From Hysterangium stoloniferum (lineage: Eukaryota; Basidiomycota; Agaricomycetes; Hysterangiales; Hysterangiaceae): a stretch of 64,000 nt of DNA. The stretch spans positions 186,001-250,000 of the forward strand of contig WHVD01000107.1 of NCBI GenBank assembly GCA_015178975.1. Reading direction: 5' to 3'. The notes beneath the pieces are model-generated. The model saw nothing but the letters and a program-made list of their open reading frames with translations. It was not told the DNA's origin and ran no database searches. Positions 20,655-31,862 of the stretch are shown one piece after another. Both the position numbers and the translations under genes were made by a program. Position 1 is the stretch's first letter, and every line of letters begins with the position of its first letter.

Positions 20655-21923
20655 ATGCCACCAAGATGAAATACACGCACACAGGCATCATTACCTGGAC
20701 CGTCGACTCTTCATTCCCCGTTAACTCTGTATACCAGCCAGACACTTGCGAACCAGTCGGAACCCGTGGAGGAAGCCAGTATCAAAGAAGTCCCGGAAGA
20801 CCAGGGCGACTCCGAGCACGAGGAAGAATCCATGGGCCCTGACAAGGGCACAGGTGTCGAAGATCCTCCACCTGTTCAACAACTGCACTTGGGGGATCCT
20901 ACTTCTGAATTTTTAGCAGGAACTATAGATAAATTCATGATGCACCTGCTTGAAGAACAAAAGAAAAAGGAACAAGAACCTCCACAGTCAAAAGTCAATG
21001 CTCCAGAGCCCTTCACAGGTTCCAACCCAAGCAAACTCTCTACTTTCCTCATGCAATGTCGCTTCAATTTCCACGATCGTGCCGCTGCATTCTCCACAGA
21101 CTCCCAAAAAGTCAACTATGCACTTTCATACTCATCGGGATCCGCGTTGAAATGGTTCGAACCGGCTTTTAGCGGGATTTCCGAGGATGAGCCACTTTGG
21201 CTTGAAAATTGGGATGCTTTTGTTGAGGAGCTTGAAACCAACTTCGGCCCATATGACCCGACAGGAGAAGCCGAGAATAGTCTCACAAATCTTCACATGA
21301 AGGACACACAGCACATCACGGACTACATCGTCCAATTCAATAATCTTGCCGCTCGTTGTCAGTGGGGCGATCCCGCTCTCCGCCACCAATTCTACACCGG
21401 TCTGCCGTCCCGCCTTAAAGACAAAGTCTCAAAAGGAGAAGATGGCAAGCCAAAAACCCTGTCCCGTATGTGCCTCAAAGCTCAAAACGTGGACACTCGT
21501 TATTGGGAATGTCGCACGGAAGTTGCCCGCGAGACCTCCACGGACAAAGTAAACAAGTCCACAGCCAATAAAAACAACAACAACAACTCGTCAACCAGCA
21601 ACTCCACGCAATCCGACAAGAAGAACAACAAGAAGTCTTCAAACAACAACAACAAGGACAAGGACAACAACAAAGGTCAACAGTCCGGCAAGCAAGCCGG
21701 AAAACCCGACCTCTCAGGCAAACTCAGACCCGATGGCAAATTGACCCCACAAGAAAGACAATGCCGTATGGACAATAACCTCTGTCTATTGTGCGGGAAA
21801 CCCGGTCATCGAGTCCCAGAATGTCCACTGGCAAAAGCAAACTCTTCAAAGGGACGAACAGCCAAGGCCTCCACGGAAACCCCATCGAAGGACAAACCGG
21901 CGTCTGACTCGAAAAAAGAGTAA
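20655..21923 (+). pseudogene. gag: Chromovirus gag with an early stop
   Basis: An ATG at 20655 is followed after four codons by TGA (20667-20669). The same frame is then open to 21923, and the first later ATG is at 20766. The protein has a retrotransposon capsid domain in the first 220 residues, then an Asn/Lys/Ser-rich linker. A single CCHC zinc knuckle (CLLCGKPGHRVPEC, C-X2-C-X4-H-X4-C) lies near residue 345 from 20766. Gag packages the element RNA into cytoplasmic particles. The stop could be a CGA-to-TGA transition. Gag ends in TCG AAA AAA GAG TAA, and pol is open in the -1 frame from 21908, so a -1 ribosomal shift at the A-run is plausible. Confidence 0.85.
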
Positions 21924-22312
21924 GCAACCCCGTGGACTCCGCGCGGGTTGGGGGTTGCGTTGCCTCTCCGTGCATTCAAGAGTTTACTCGTCTCAATGCA
22001 TCCGCTCTCTCACATTCTGATTCATTTTTTGTTAAACTTATGTCTAATATGATTCCGAAATTCATTTTTTCAGCTCTCATAGATTCCGGCTCGACTCATT
22101 GTTTTTTAGATACAAAATTCACACAAAAAAATTTTTCGTCAACTTATTCGATAAATCCTGTTGGCCTCCGCCTCTTCGATGGCACAGGTAATTCGGTTGT
22201 TACCCAAGCTTGTGATTTACCCATCAGTTTCCCGTGTGGAACATCTCAATTGGTCACTTTCTATGTGACCCAGTTAGACTCAAGTTGCTCGGTGGTCCTA
22301 GGACATAACTAG
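21908..22312 (+). pseudogene. pol: Chromovirus aspartic protease
   Basis: The frame is open from 21908, overlapping the gag end by about 15 nt in the -1 frame, and stops at TAG 22310-22312. The active-site motif ALIDSGSTHCF is present, as is the C-terminal VVLGHN that in related elements runs straight into a Trp and the RT linker. The TAG therefore most likely replaces TGG by a G-to-A change. The domain would process the Gag-Pol precursor in the particle. Confidence 0.8.
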
Positions 22313-24019
22313 CTTACCCGCTACAATCCGTTGATTGACTGGATAGCTAACAGTATAACATTCCGGACTCCCACGGCAGCTGAGGAAACTGCGCCTGTCT
22401 TGGCCTCCACGGCACCCATGGCCTTCCCGGCACCTGCAGTCTTGAGGACTCCTGTGATCCCTACGGCACCCTTGGCTTCCCCGGAACCCACGGCACCTCT
22501 GTCCATTTCTCTGATTAATGCTGCAGCTTTTATTAGGGCTTCAAAAATGGATGGGTCCCAGGCGTTCACTATCAACTTAAAAATTGATGAAGCAACTGGA
22601 CGTTTTTCAACCCCGGTATCCGAATCTGAGCAAGCCGCTGACCTAGAAGGTGTCCCGGAGAAATATCATGACTTTGCGGATGTTTTTAGCAAGCAAAAAG
22701 CTGACCGGCTTCCACCTCACAGAGAATACGACTTAAAAATCAATCTTGAAGATGATGCCCAGCCACCCCTAGGACATATTTACCCGCTTTCGTCCATGGA
22801 ACTTTCTGCAATCCGTGATTTCCTGGATGAACATTTGTCCATAGGTTTTATTCAACCCTCAAAGTCTCCTTTTGGAGCACCTGTTCTGTTTGTCAGAAAA
22901 AAGGATGGATCCCTTCGACTATGTGTTGATTTTAGAGGACTCAATGCTGTCACCAAAAAGGATAAATATCCACTCCCACTTATATCTGATCTGCTCGATG
23001 CTCCGCGGAACGCCCAGATTTACACCAAAATAGATCTCAAGCATGCCTATCATTTGGTCCAGATCGCCGCAGGCGACGAATGGAAAACCACTTTTAGAAC
23101 CCATTATGGGGCCTTTGGGTGGTTGGTGATCCCTTTTGGACTCACCAATGCTCCTTCTGTTTTTCAGCGTTTTATCAACGACATTTTCTCCGACATGCTC
23201 GATGTATGCGTCATTGTTTACTTGGACGACATTCTTATCTACTCCGAGAATCCCGTGGAACATGACAAACAAGTCCGTGAAGTTCTCCAGAGACTGAGAA
23301 AACATAGTTTATTCACGAATGGTAAAAAATGCACTTTTGACACGGACTCCGTGGAATACCTGGGTTTCATGATGAGACCCGACAGACTCTGCATGGACGA
23401 AACTAAAGTGCAAGTCATCAAAGATTGGCCTGAACCCCGAAAAGTCAAAGATATACAATCCTTCCTCGGCTTTGCCAATTTTTACCGACGGTTTATCTGT
23501 GGATATTCCGACATCACGGTACCCCTTACCCATCTTACGCGTAAGGGTACTCCATGGAATTTCAACGATAAGTGTCAAAAAGCTTTCAATCTTTTAAAAA
23601 ATTCTTTTTCCACAGCTCCTATTCTGTCGCATTGGAAACCGGACTTCCCGCTCATTGTCGAAATGGATGCCTCAGATTATGCACTTGGAGCCATTCTGTC
23701 TATCCAGGACTCTGATGGAGAAGTCCACCCTGTGGCTTTTCTGTCCCAGACTTTTACCGGAGCAGAGCTCAACTATGACATTCATGATAAAGAACTTCTG
23801 GCAATCTTTTCAGCTTTCAAAGCGTGGCGACACTATTTGGAAGGTTCAGGAGCTCCTATTGATGTTGTAACAGATCACAAAAACCTGGAATACTTTTCTA
23901 CCACAAAACTTTTGACCCGCCGGCAGGCCCGCTGGTCTGAATATCTCTCTGCCTTCAACATGGTTATCCGCTTTCGACCTGGCCGTCTCGGCGGTAAACC
24001 CGATGCTTTAACTAGATGA
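22313..24019 (+). pseudogene. pol: Chromovirus reverse transcriptase and RNase H
   Basis: This continues the protease frame. The listed open stretch begins with a non-ATG codon at 22331, so it is not an independent start. The RT palm runs from about residue 130 to 330 of that stretch. It has FIQPSKSPFGAPVLFVRKKDG, the LCVDFRGLN block and the catalytic YLDD at about residues 297-300. RNase H follows with EMDASDYALGA and a VVTDHKNLEY block. A Pro/Ala-rich linker separates the protease from RT. The frame ends at TGA 24017-24019 (again CGA-like), just after GGKPDALTR, where related polyproteins continue. Confidence 0.9.
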
Positions 24020-24519
24020 TGGGACGTCTATCCTAAAGAGGGGAGCAACGACTATGCAATGGTAAATCCACACAACCTGAAACCTATTTTCACGAATCAA
24101 CAACTTACCGCATCGGTCCGCACAACTTTCCTCGTCAATCCCATTGTCTGTGGAATTATCATTATGGATATTGAGAAGTTACATCAAGATATTCTATCGG
24201 CAATTCCACTAGACCCAGTTACTACAGCTCATCTGGACAATCCCGTGGACCCCGATCAACCTCGGTGGTCTCTTGATCAACATGTTTCATTAGACTTGAC
24301 GATCGCATCTATGTACCGGACTCCGACAGCCTCCGCCTCAGGATCCTTCAATACAAACATGATCATCCACTCTCAGGACATTTCGGGTACAACAAGACTC
24401 TATCACTAATAAGGAGAGAATATACTTGGCCCGGACTCCGTGGATTCGTTAAGCACTATTGTAAATCTTGCACTACTTGTCCCCGCTCGAAATCTCAATG
24501 ACACAAGCCATACGGCCTT
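24020..24519 (+). pseudogene. pol: Chromovirus integrase N-terminal region, frameshifted
   Basis: The pol frame stays open from 24020 to about 24282. A one-base loss then moves the coding frame. From 24289 the frame used downstream reads IRLDDRIYVP, a zinc-binding H-H-C-C stretch (HDHPLSGHFGYNKT ... CKSCTTC) and SKSQ before TGA at 24499-24501. I infer that integrase binding to cDNA ends would need this domain. Confidence 0.75.
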
Positions 24520-25647
24520 TTGAAACAACTCCCGGTACCGGAACACCCGTGGAATTCTATCTCTATGGATTTCATTGAACACCTACCGGATTCTGAAGGC
24601 TTTTCTGCCATTCTAGTCGTTGTTGACAGATTCTCAAAACAAGGTATATTCATCCCTACTTATGATACAATTACATCCGTGCAGTTAGCGGAACTTTTCA
24701 TCATCCACGTATTTTCCAAGCACGGAGTTCCATCCCACGTGACTTCCAACAGAGGATCAGAGTTTGTGTCTCACTTCTTTAGATCCCTCAGAAAATCCTT
24801 GGACATGACCTTACATTTCATGTCCGGACATCACCCGGAAGGCGACGGACAAACCGAACGTGTCAACCAGACCTTGGAACAATATCTCCGTGTATATTGC
24901 AATTACCAACAGGACAATTGGAAATCCTTGTTACCACTTGCAGAGTTTGCTTACAACAATGCACCCTCGGCCACTACTGGTGTTTCCCCGTTCTTTGCAA
25001 ATAAAGGATATAATCCAAATATTACAGTACATCCAGAACGAAATCTCACCTCTGCTCACACTCAAGAGTTCACCATGGACCTCCACGAGCTCCACGAGGA
25101 ACTCCAGACTGCAATATTGTCCACCCAAGGGAAATATCAACATTCAGCAGACAAACACCGGATCCCGCCACCTAATTTCAAGATAGGCGACTGTGTTTAT
25201 GTCAAAGCTCAATTCTTTAGGACTACCCGTCCATCAAAAAAGCTTGCTGAAAAATATTTAGGCCCATTTGAAATAATCGCACAAGTAGGTTCAGTTTCTT
25301 GGACACTACAGCTTCCAGATAGCATGCACGCGGTACACCCGGTATTTCATGTTTCTATGCTTGAACCTTGTACTGCTAACACTATCCTGGATCGTGTGCA
25401 ATCCCCACCTCCTCCTGTCGTCATTGATGGAGAACCCAAGTTTGAAATCTCACAGATTTTAGATTCAAAAATTGACAAGCGTCGACGCACTTGTAAACTG
25501 CTTTACTTGGTCAAGTGGGCAGGTTACGAGGGCACCGATGAAGAGACCTCATGGATTTTGGCCACGGAACTCGGTAATGCCACGGAAATCGTTACTGACT
25601 TTCATACAGCTTACCCACTTAAACCTGGACCATTATCGTCTCTCTGA
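24502..25647 (+). pseudogene. pol: Chromovirus integrase core with C-terminal chromodomain
   Basis: The core starts with the ISMDFIEHLP block carrying the first catalytic Asp and ends with GDGQTERVNQTLEQ carrying the catalytic Glu. The second catalytic Asp, normally in S-D-R-G, is Asn here (TSNRGSEFVSHF), so strand transfer should be lost. A GPY/F-type region (KYLGPFEI) and a PVFHVSMLEP block follow. The last 50 residues are a chromodomain (KLLYLVKWAGYEGTDEETSW). In chromoviruses this module targets insertion to marked chromatin. Confidence 0.9.
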
Positions 25648-25847
25648 CCGCACTCCACAGACCCCGTGTTACGTTTGGACTCATTTTCACTATTCCCTGT
25701 CGCCCTATCTCTCTCTTTGCTTTTACAGGTTCTGACTTGTCTTGTCAAGTCCTCAAAAGCAGATCTCCCGTGGACTTTGGCTTTGACTTTTATTTTTATG
25801 TTTTCACGCTTTACTTTTATGTTCAAATTACTATTAAGTTTTATTTT

Positions 25848-26835
25848 CTATTCTTCATCTACATTGATGGGGCTATCCTTTTTCCCCGCCTCTTTTTCCG
25901 CCTCAGCTTTTCCTGCCTCATTCATCTCCTCAGGTAGCTCCGCAACCTCTGCGGGCACCCCCTCCTCATCTGAACCGGCCTCCTCGGAACTCCTGTCCTC
26001 CAGCTTCTCATAGACAAACCCAGCATACTCCATTAGGAACCTGAAATGGTCCCCACTGAGTGCGCGGATGTCGTTCGCCATGACTACACTTACCTTGTTG
26101 CTCTTTCAGAGCAACTTGTTCTGTGCATCTATCCCATCGGCGATCCGTCCCAAAACTTCCTCCAGACCGGAATACCCATCTGACCTGCCACTCTCCCGTG
26201 TACTCCTGAACCCCGCGGCCTGCTCATGGACAAGCGAACACCTCCCTTTGAGATGCGCACACTGGTAACATCCCAGGCCCCGGCCGGACTTCCAATTACA
26301 TTCAGTGTTCCGGTCATTACAACCAGAACACCGTGGGTCGTTTCTGAGTCGGCAGGTGGACTGGCGCCACCTTCCTTGCTTTCTGTTCATACAGTTAGCT
26401 CCACGGTATGCCCACAGACCCAAGACTTACCTTGTTGGGGGTGTCTGCCTCTCCCTCAGACTCCGACTCGACTTCCGCTGCCTTGTGCTGAAACGCCAAG
26501 TCAAAAGAAACCTCACAAGTCGAAATCATGGGACTTACCTTGCCCACGACTACCGTGGCTCGCTCTGCAGCCACCCGGGTTTTCTCTGCTGCCACTCTGG
26601 CTTTCTCCGTGGCCACCCATGCAGCCTCCTCCTCATCCCTCTGTCTCTTCCTCGCAGCCTCTTCCTCCGTGGCCACTGCCACCTGGTACTCGCTATTCAG
26701 GGCCTCCTCCATTTCTCGGGCTTCTCGCTCCACCTCTTCTCGCTGTTGATGTTGCTCGTCCTGCTGCGCCAAAATTTGGGCAGCGGTGAGTGGCGCCCGG
26801 TACTGATTGCCCGTGGAGGGCCCGGCAGTTGGCAT
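25848..26835 (-). CDS. Antisense spliced gene in the chromovirus, Zn2Cys6-like and coiled-coil
   Basis: This reads opposite to pol, between the chromodomain and the 3' LTR. The inferred exons are 26835-26539, 26487-26431, 26378-26094 and 26040-25848. All three introns (26488-26538, 26379-26430, 26041-26093; 51-53 nt) start GTAAGT and end AG, and the second has a CTAAC branch-like motif. Exon 1 encodes a long Glu/Arg/Ala-rich coiled-coil stretch. Exon 3 has CSGCNDRNTEC, nine residues, then CYQCAHLKGRC, i.e. C-X2-C-X6-C-X9-C-X2-C-X6-C, which is the spacing of fungal Zn(II)2Cys6 DNA-binding clusters. The last exon is acidic. This copy has a TGA at 26106 and a one-base phase mismatch at the last intron, so it is probably decayed. 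Its function is unknown. Confidence 0.6.
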
Positions 26836-27059
26836 GGGCTTGCGCGGCGTGGGTTTTGGTCCTATGGTGTCGATGATGGGGGTAATAAAGAAGAAGAATT
26901 TTCTATTTTTTCAATTTTTTATATAGGCTCGCCGCATTTGAACCTTACCTTCCAGATCACATGACTCTTTGACACATACGTGTAACTGACATGACTTTTG
27001 ACACATGCGCGTAGCCAACAAGAACCTTATCTAGGTCTAGAGCCTCTTTGGGACTTCGG

Positions 27060-27075
27060 CATAAAGGGAGGATAC
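27060..27075 (+). other. Polypurine tract of the chromovirus
   Basis: CATAAAGGGAGGATAC stands directly before the 3' LTR, the expected position for plus-strand priming. Confidence 0.7.
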
Positions 27076-27885
27076 TGTTACGACCGGACAATCCCGCCAA
27101 ACTCCGGGCACTAACCCGTACACCCCCACGCGCTACAAGCACCAATCGTCTGTTTATAGGATTTCCCGCCCAGACTCTGTTACGTCAAGACTCGTTACGT
27201 TCGACCTCATTACGACACATATCAGTCACCAGACTTCCCCTGGACTCCGCCTCTGTCTATGTCCGTCTTCATCCCACGCATCAGTCACTGGACCCCGCTC
27301 AGAATCCCGTCACCACTCTAATCGAGCCCCGTTCCCATTTTAGTCAAATGACCTGTCACGATTTAGGACTCCACTCCCGCTCCATTTCCCGTTATGGGTT
27401 ATGCTTTGTCACAATTTGGACTCCACTCTGTTCCGTCCCATTCCTAACACCAAACTTGGTGTTTACATTTCCCGTTTTATGTTTTGCTCGTTTCGTCTCA
27501 TTATTACTGGATTTGGTATGTCATGCATTCCACGGTCTATATAAACTGGCAGATGTTGTACATACAATCCAGTCAGAAAATTAGCTTAGATTCCCCCCAG
27601 TAATCTAATATATTTTCCGCCCTAAAACCCTACTCTTATCAGACCGCTCTCACTAGTCAGAGCCCACGGGCTCTGGCGCATCTATCTCTCTCGACTCATG
27701 ACTCACGACCTACGACCTACGACCTACGACCCACGAACCCCGCCCAGACTCCCCGGGATTCCTGTCTGTCCATTTGAAATTGGACAACACGATCTAGCGA
27801 GGGCGCAGCCTATAAGCTGAAGCCAAGTCCTACCGGATATCCCGCGGGTTTCTCCAGAGACCCGGCCTGTGTGTGTATCCTAACA
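27076..27885 (+). repeat. Chromovirus 3' LTR, complete, 810 bp
   Basis: It starts TGTTACGACC and ends TATCCTAACA. It carries a TATATAA box at about 27538-27544. The right flank is CTCAG. It is the reference for the solo LTRs at 164, 4953 and 37034. Confidence 0.95.
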
Positions 27886-28343
27886 CTCAGCAGCTCTAGG
27901 ATCTTTGGTACTTTGGTCAGCCAGATCACCACAGTGTTATTGGAAGCATATTCAAGATCCAGGATATTGCAAAAGGCCTTGTATGGTGTGTGAGAATGAT
28001 GATAAGAATGAGTGGTGGTATGTGATGAATGAAGTCCATGCAATGAATGACAGTGTGCAGAATGGCAATTTATAGCGATGAGATCAAAGGTGGTCTGCAC
28101 AGCACCCAGCTTTGGTAAATGGTAGCTAGCCATGATCTGTTTATGTTAAGTTTTCAGTGGTGCTGTTCTTAGACCATATACAGTAACTTTCCATTTGTCT
28201 GAGTAGGTGACAGTTAACTCATTGTAAACAGATGAGTACTACTATACATACATGACTCATCCTTATATAGCCTAGGAACCCACTTACTAATACCCCTGTA
28301 TGGTTTGAGTCCTTGCCACTCATTTACAAAATTTCAAAAGTTA
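27886..28343. other. No recognised gene
   Basis: An 82-codon minus-strand stretch (28133 down to 27886) runs into the LTR and is His/Ser-rich. I do not recognise it. The rest is unremarkable. Confidence 0.4.
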
Positions 28344-28750
28344 ACAATTAGGTGTTAGGAACAGAATGGAATGGAGGCGGAGTCTGAAACATGACAGGTC
28401 ATTAGACCATAATGGGAATGGGGCTCAGTTAGAGAGCTGTTGGGTTATCCAGGCAGAGCCCGGTGACTGGTGTGTGGAATGGGGTTGGACATAGACAGGG
28501 TTTGATGTGCATGGGTCCTGGCAGGGTCCAGTGACTGATGTGTGAGACACAGGGGGTTGGGCATAGACAGGCTATACATGCATGGGTTCCAGCAGAGTCC
28601 AATGACTGATGCATGAGACACAGAGGGTTGGGTGTAGACAGGCTTGACATCCAGGTCCCAGCAGGTTTTCTGGTTTAGCTGTAACTTGGTATAGTGAGTT
28701 GGGTGCATGTAGGATGGGTCCAGAGCCCAGCAGGTTTTCTAGTCCTAACA
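28344..28750 (-). mobile_element. Truncated LTR of the chromovirus family
   Basis: It begins within the LTR at GGTGTTAGGAACAGAATGGAATGG, without the TGTTAGG end, and ends TCCTAACA. A tandem duplication of the TGACTG(A/G)TG(T/C)(G/A)TG segment occurs inside it (28450-28640). No duplication flanks it. Confidence 0.7.
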
Positions 28751-28899
28751 GTGTGACTGGGTGTGTTATGTCTTGTTTTGATCATGTTTTCTTTTTTTTA
28801 TATTTTTTTAAATGTTTTTTTAGAAAACCTTCTGATCCTTTGATTCTTATTTCATCTCAAGGCACCTTCTCAACATCCAGGATAGGAGGTTGTCCATAA

Positions 28900-29555
28900 T
28901 CATTATAATATCAATTGCTTACTAATAAAAGCAATATTGCTACAAAACTTCATCTTTAAATAGCAGTATCTATTCTGAGGCTATTATATTGTTAACCACC
29001 AACCATGAGAAACAATTCTCCATATTATATCCTAAACAATTCAGAGTCAATTAATAGAACCTATTGTATATAGTTTTCCAAGTTATGTAAATACTTGCTA
29101 ATACTTTTGTTAGTAATTTGTTTTTTAAAAGCTAAACTGTAGTTATTTCCCAGTAAAATATGTGAGATGTCATTGGAAATTTTTTTGTCCTGTGGCTTTC
29201 TTAGTTGGGTGAAATCACCTATATATTCTGGGTATGTTGAATCAAGTAGAAATCTGTTCAGATTGATGACAGATCCATTCCAAAGTAATACATATGTAGT
29301 TAGAGGTGCCAATGATATACATATGCATGGAATAGACTATCTAAAGGTATCTATTTTTTAAAAGTATTAGTGTTTCAAACTACTAATTTTTTTTATTGTC
29401 TACTTGTGTCTGGAAAGATTCTTTAGTTTGTAATGTACAAGAGAGTTTAAAACTTTCAAAAAGTTTTAAAAACCAAATTATGTTTGAATCACATCCCAGA
29501 TGTTTAAATGACCTTTAGAGTATATTAGAATTTGGTATACTTAATATTTTTCAGA
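28900..29555 (-). repeat. Dispersed repeat, copy 2 (partner at 1470-2115)
   Basis: Homologous to 1470-2115 over about 650 bp. Here the minus strand keeps an 83-codon frame (29312-29061) beginning MAPLTTYVLLWNGSV and containing DSTYPEYIGDFTQL. It looks protein-like but I do not recognise the family. Confidence 0.6.
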
Positions 29556-29559
29556 TATC

Positions 29560-30537
29560 CTCCATAGTTTCAGGTAAGTTTTGGGTTGTTTTGATCATGT
29601 TTTTGTAATGTTTTTCAGAGAGACTTCTTATGCCTTTGGTGGCCATTTCATTCACAACATCCTTACAATATCCAGGACATTTTCAAGTTGTGTATTCACT
29701 TATATGATGATATATTTGTTATTCTAAGCAAATTTCCTTTCTTTAAATACATTTTCCTATTATCCTTCCACTTTTTTGGGTTTTTTTACTCATTGCAGTA
29801 AGTAAGGTATTGTTCAAGTACTATTTCATTTCTCTGATGCTTTTGCACTAGACTCAGAATATTGGAAATATTCCAAGTGAGTGTTTAAATGATATCTGTA
29901 TATTTTGGCATATTCTTTTGATTACTTTTAATGACTTTAGGTTCTTTTGGCTCTGTTCATATTGATTCCCTTCAGTATAGCTGGAGTTCCTCAAATGCAA
30001 TTCAGAAGGCATTTTATAAAGGTATGTTTGCCATTGTTTTTATGGTTACTTGCCAATGACTGAATATTATCAGGTTTCACTTTTTTGCCTATTGGTAGTT
30101 TGCATAGTAATGTAAGCCTATCCTTTTTTTCATTCAATGCCTAATCTATCCACCATTCTAGGAGTCTCCCTTCTAAACCTTCTACACCTAAACATAATTG
30201 GAAGAATGTACATGCTCAGGACCATCAGCAACATTTGTTAATGACACCACACACTGAGCACTGCCTGAGACATTATGGTACTTTTCAGCAGAGTCATATT
30301 CCTGCTCCTTTACCATTACCCTTCCCCCTCCCTGCTGATCATCTGCCTATCAATCAGCGGGATCCATTTGCTATTGCTGGATCATCACATACATAATATA
30401 AATGGTCATGATCTTACTCCTGGCACTGCTATAGCTAATATACAATGTCCAATTGGCAAATGGACCACAGATTGCATCATCATCTAGACACAATCCTGCT
30501 GCATTGCAACCTCCTGCTAAAGTAGGCATGGCAGCAG
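29560..30537. other. No recognised gene
   Basis: AT-rich, with a TTTTGATCATGTTTTTGTAATG block at about 29590 that also occurs at 28776. This suggests a local duplication. Short open frames such as 30275-30487 have no visible domain. Confidence 0.4.
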
Positions 30538-30932
30538 TGTTAAAATTGAGAAGTGAAGACTATGTATGTAGATGTTATCACTATTGTACTACAAACTAAG
30601 ATCACAATAAGAATGGAGTAGGATGAGTATTCCAAAATGATAATACAACAAGCAAACGAATGAATACTTGTCAATGGACAAGTTACCAAATACAGAACAA
30701 GGATGAGGGTTGGAAGAATGGAAACTATAAATGTTCCATGGATGGAAGTTGGGTCAGAAAGTTATTGATAATTATGGAGGATTGAAGTATCCAGGAATGA
30801 GTCATAATGGACAAGTTGCCAAAATACAGAACAAGGCTGAGGTTTAAAAGTCCAGAAACTGAAATGTTCCATGCATGGAAGTTGTATTGGGAAGTTACAG
30901 AGGATTGAAGTTTCCAGGAATGGAATGTAACA
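30538..30932 (-). mobile_element. Decayed LTR related to 8465-9048
   Basis: It starts TGTTAAAATTGAG, shares TATTGTACTACAAACTAAGA and CAATGGACAAGTTACC with the 8465 LTR, and ends GAATGTAACA. No matching target-site duplication remains. Confidence 0.55.
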
Positions 30933-31862
30933 ATACTAACCAGAAATGGATCCTAACACAAAGTTTCTAGAATAAACACCAGGAGTCTGACTGGAAGTCC
31001 AGGCTGGGAAATGACTCAGGATATGTGGAGAAGTCAACTGTCAAAGAGGAGAGTAATACCAGAACAGGATTTGAGTTGAAGTTACTTGAGGGATGAGGGT
31101 TGGATTCCAGTGGATTCCAGATCATAATACTAGTCCAGAAGATGGTTCAGAACCTGATATGATATCTGGGAAATACTCTGTGGAGTCTCTGGGAATGGAA
31201 CTTCACAGTTGAAGATGATGTAAGAAAGTATGTATGTATGTGTTTACCACAATAGCTGAAACTAACATCTATTCATACTGCACAGTATCTTCCCACACTT
31301 AGGGCCTGACTAGGTGGTAAAGAACCTCCTGTCAGTTGGGGTAAAAATAAATTCAAATTATTGAACTTGGATGCCCCTAGTGACTCCAATATGAAGGGCT
31401 TCATACCATTGGAACCTACATATAATGAAACTTGTAGGTGGCACAACAGATAAATTTGATGGTGAAAGCCTGTATCATGACATTCTACTCAAGAGGTTGA
31501 GATCTTGCATTACTTGCCCACACCAACCTGGTTCCTCCTGCTTGAAGACAGTCAATAATACTCATGTGTCATATTTACAGCACAGCATGTTAGTTCATGG
31601 GCAAAAGCCTGGGTATGCCACATGCCTAAATCATATACAATCATTTATATTGAATCCTAGGCCTCCAGGATCATGGGGATATCTGAAGAAATGCTCCCCA
31701 ATACACCTCTATTCTCTCATTTCTTCTCAGCACCAGCCAACTAGGTAGAGCCACCAAAGCTTGCTGGGGTGTCAAAGCCTCTGAGGCTATATGTACATAT
31801 ACCATCACCTCTGCCATCCAACATACCTCTCAATGCTAGCTATATAGCAGCTTTTCCAGATA
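30933..31862. other. No recognised gene
   Basis: Short open frames at 31425-31748 and 31769-31954 have no recognisable motif. The second runs into the Tc1 terminal repeat. Confidence 0.4.

Larger units (their letters stand above)
20082..27885 (+). mobile_element. Ty3/gypsy chromovirus with truncated 5' LTR
   Basis: The order is LTR, gag, protease, RT, RNase H, integrase, chromodomain, antisense gene, LTR. The chromodomain at the integrase C-terminus defines a chromovirus. The 5' LTR begins at a position equivalent to base 274 of the 810-bp 3' LTR, so the first 273 bp are missing and no left target-site duplication can be read. The right flank begins CTCAG. Stops at 20667, 22310, 24017 and 24499, a frameshift near 24282 and a catalytic substitution in the integrase show the copy is dead. 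The family has at least three other LTR copies in this window. Confidence 0.95.

Noticed and set aside
26226-26964. Plus-strand Pro/Ser/Leu-rich frames opposite the antisense gene
   Set aside because: They are shadows of the minus-strand coding exons, which have consistent introns and the cysteine pattern.
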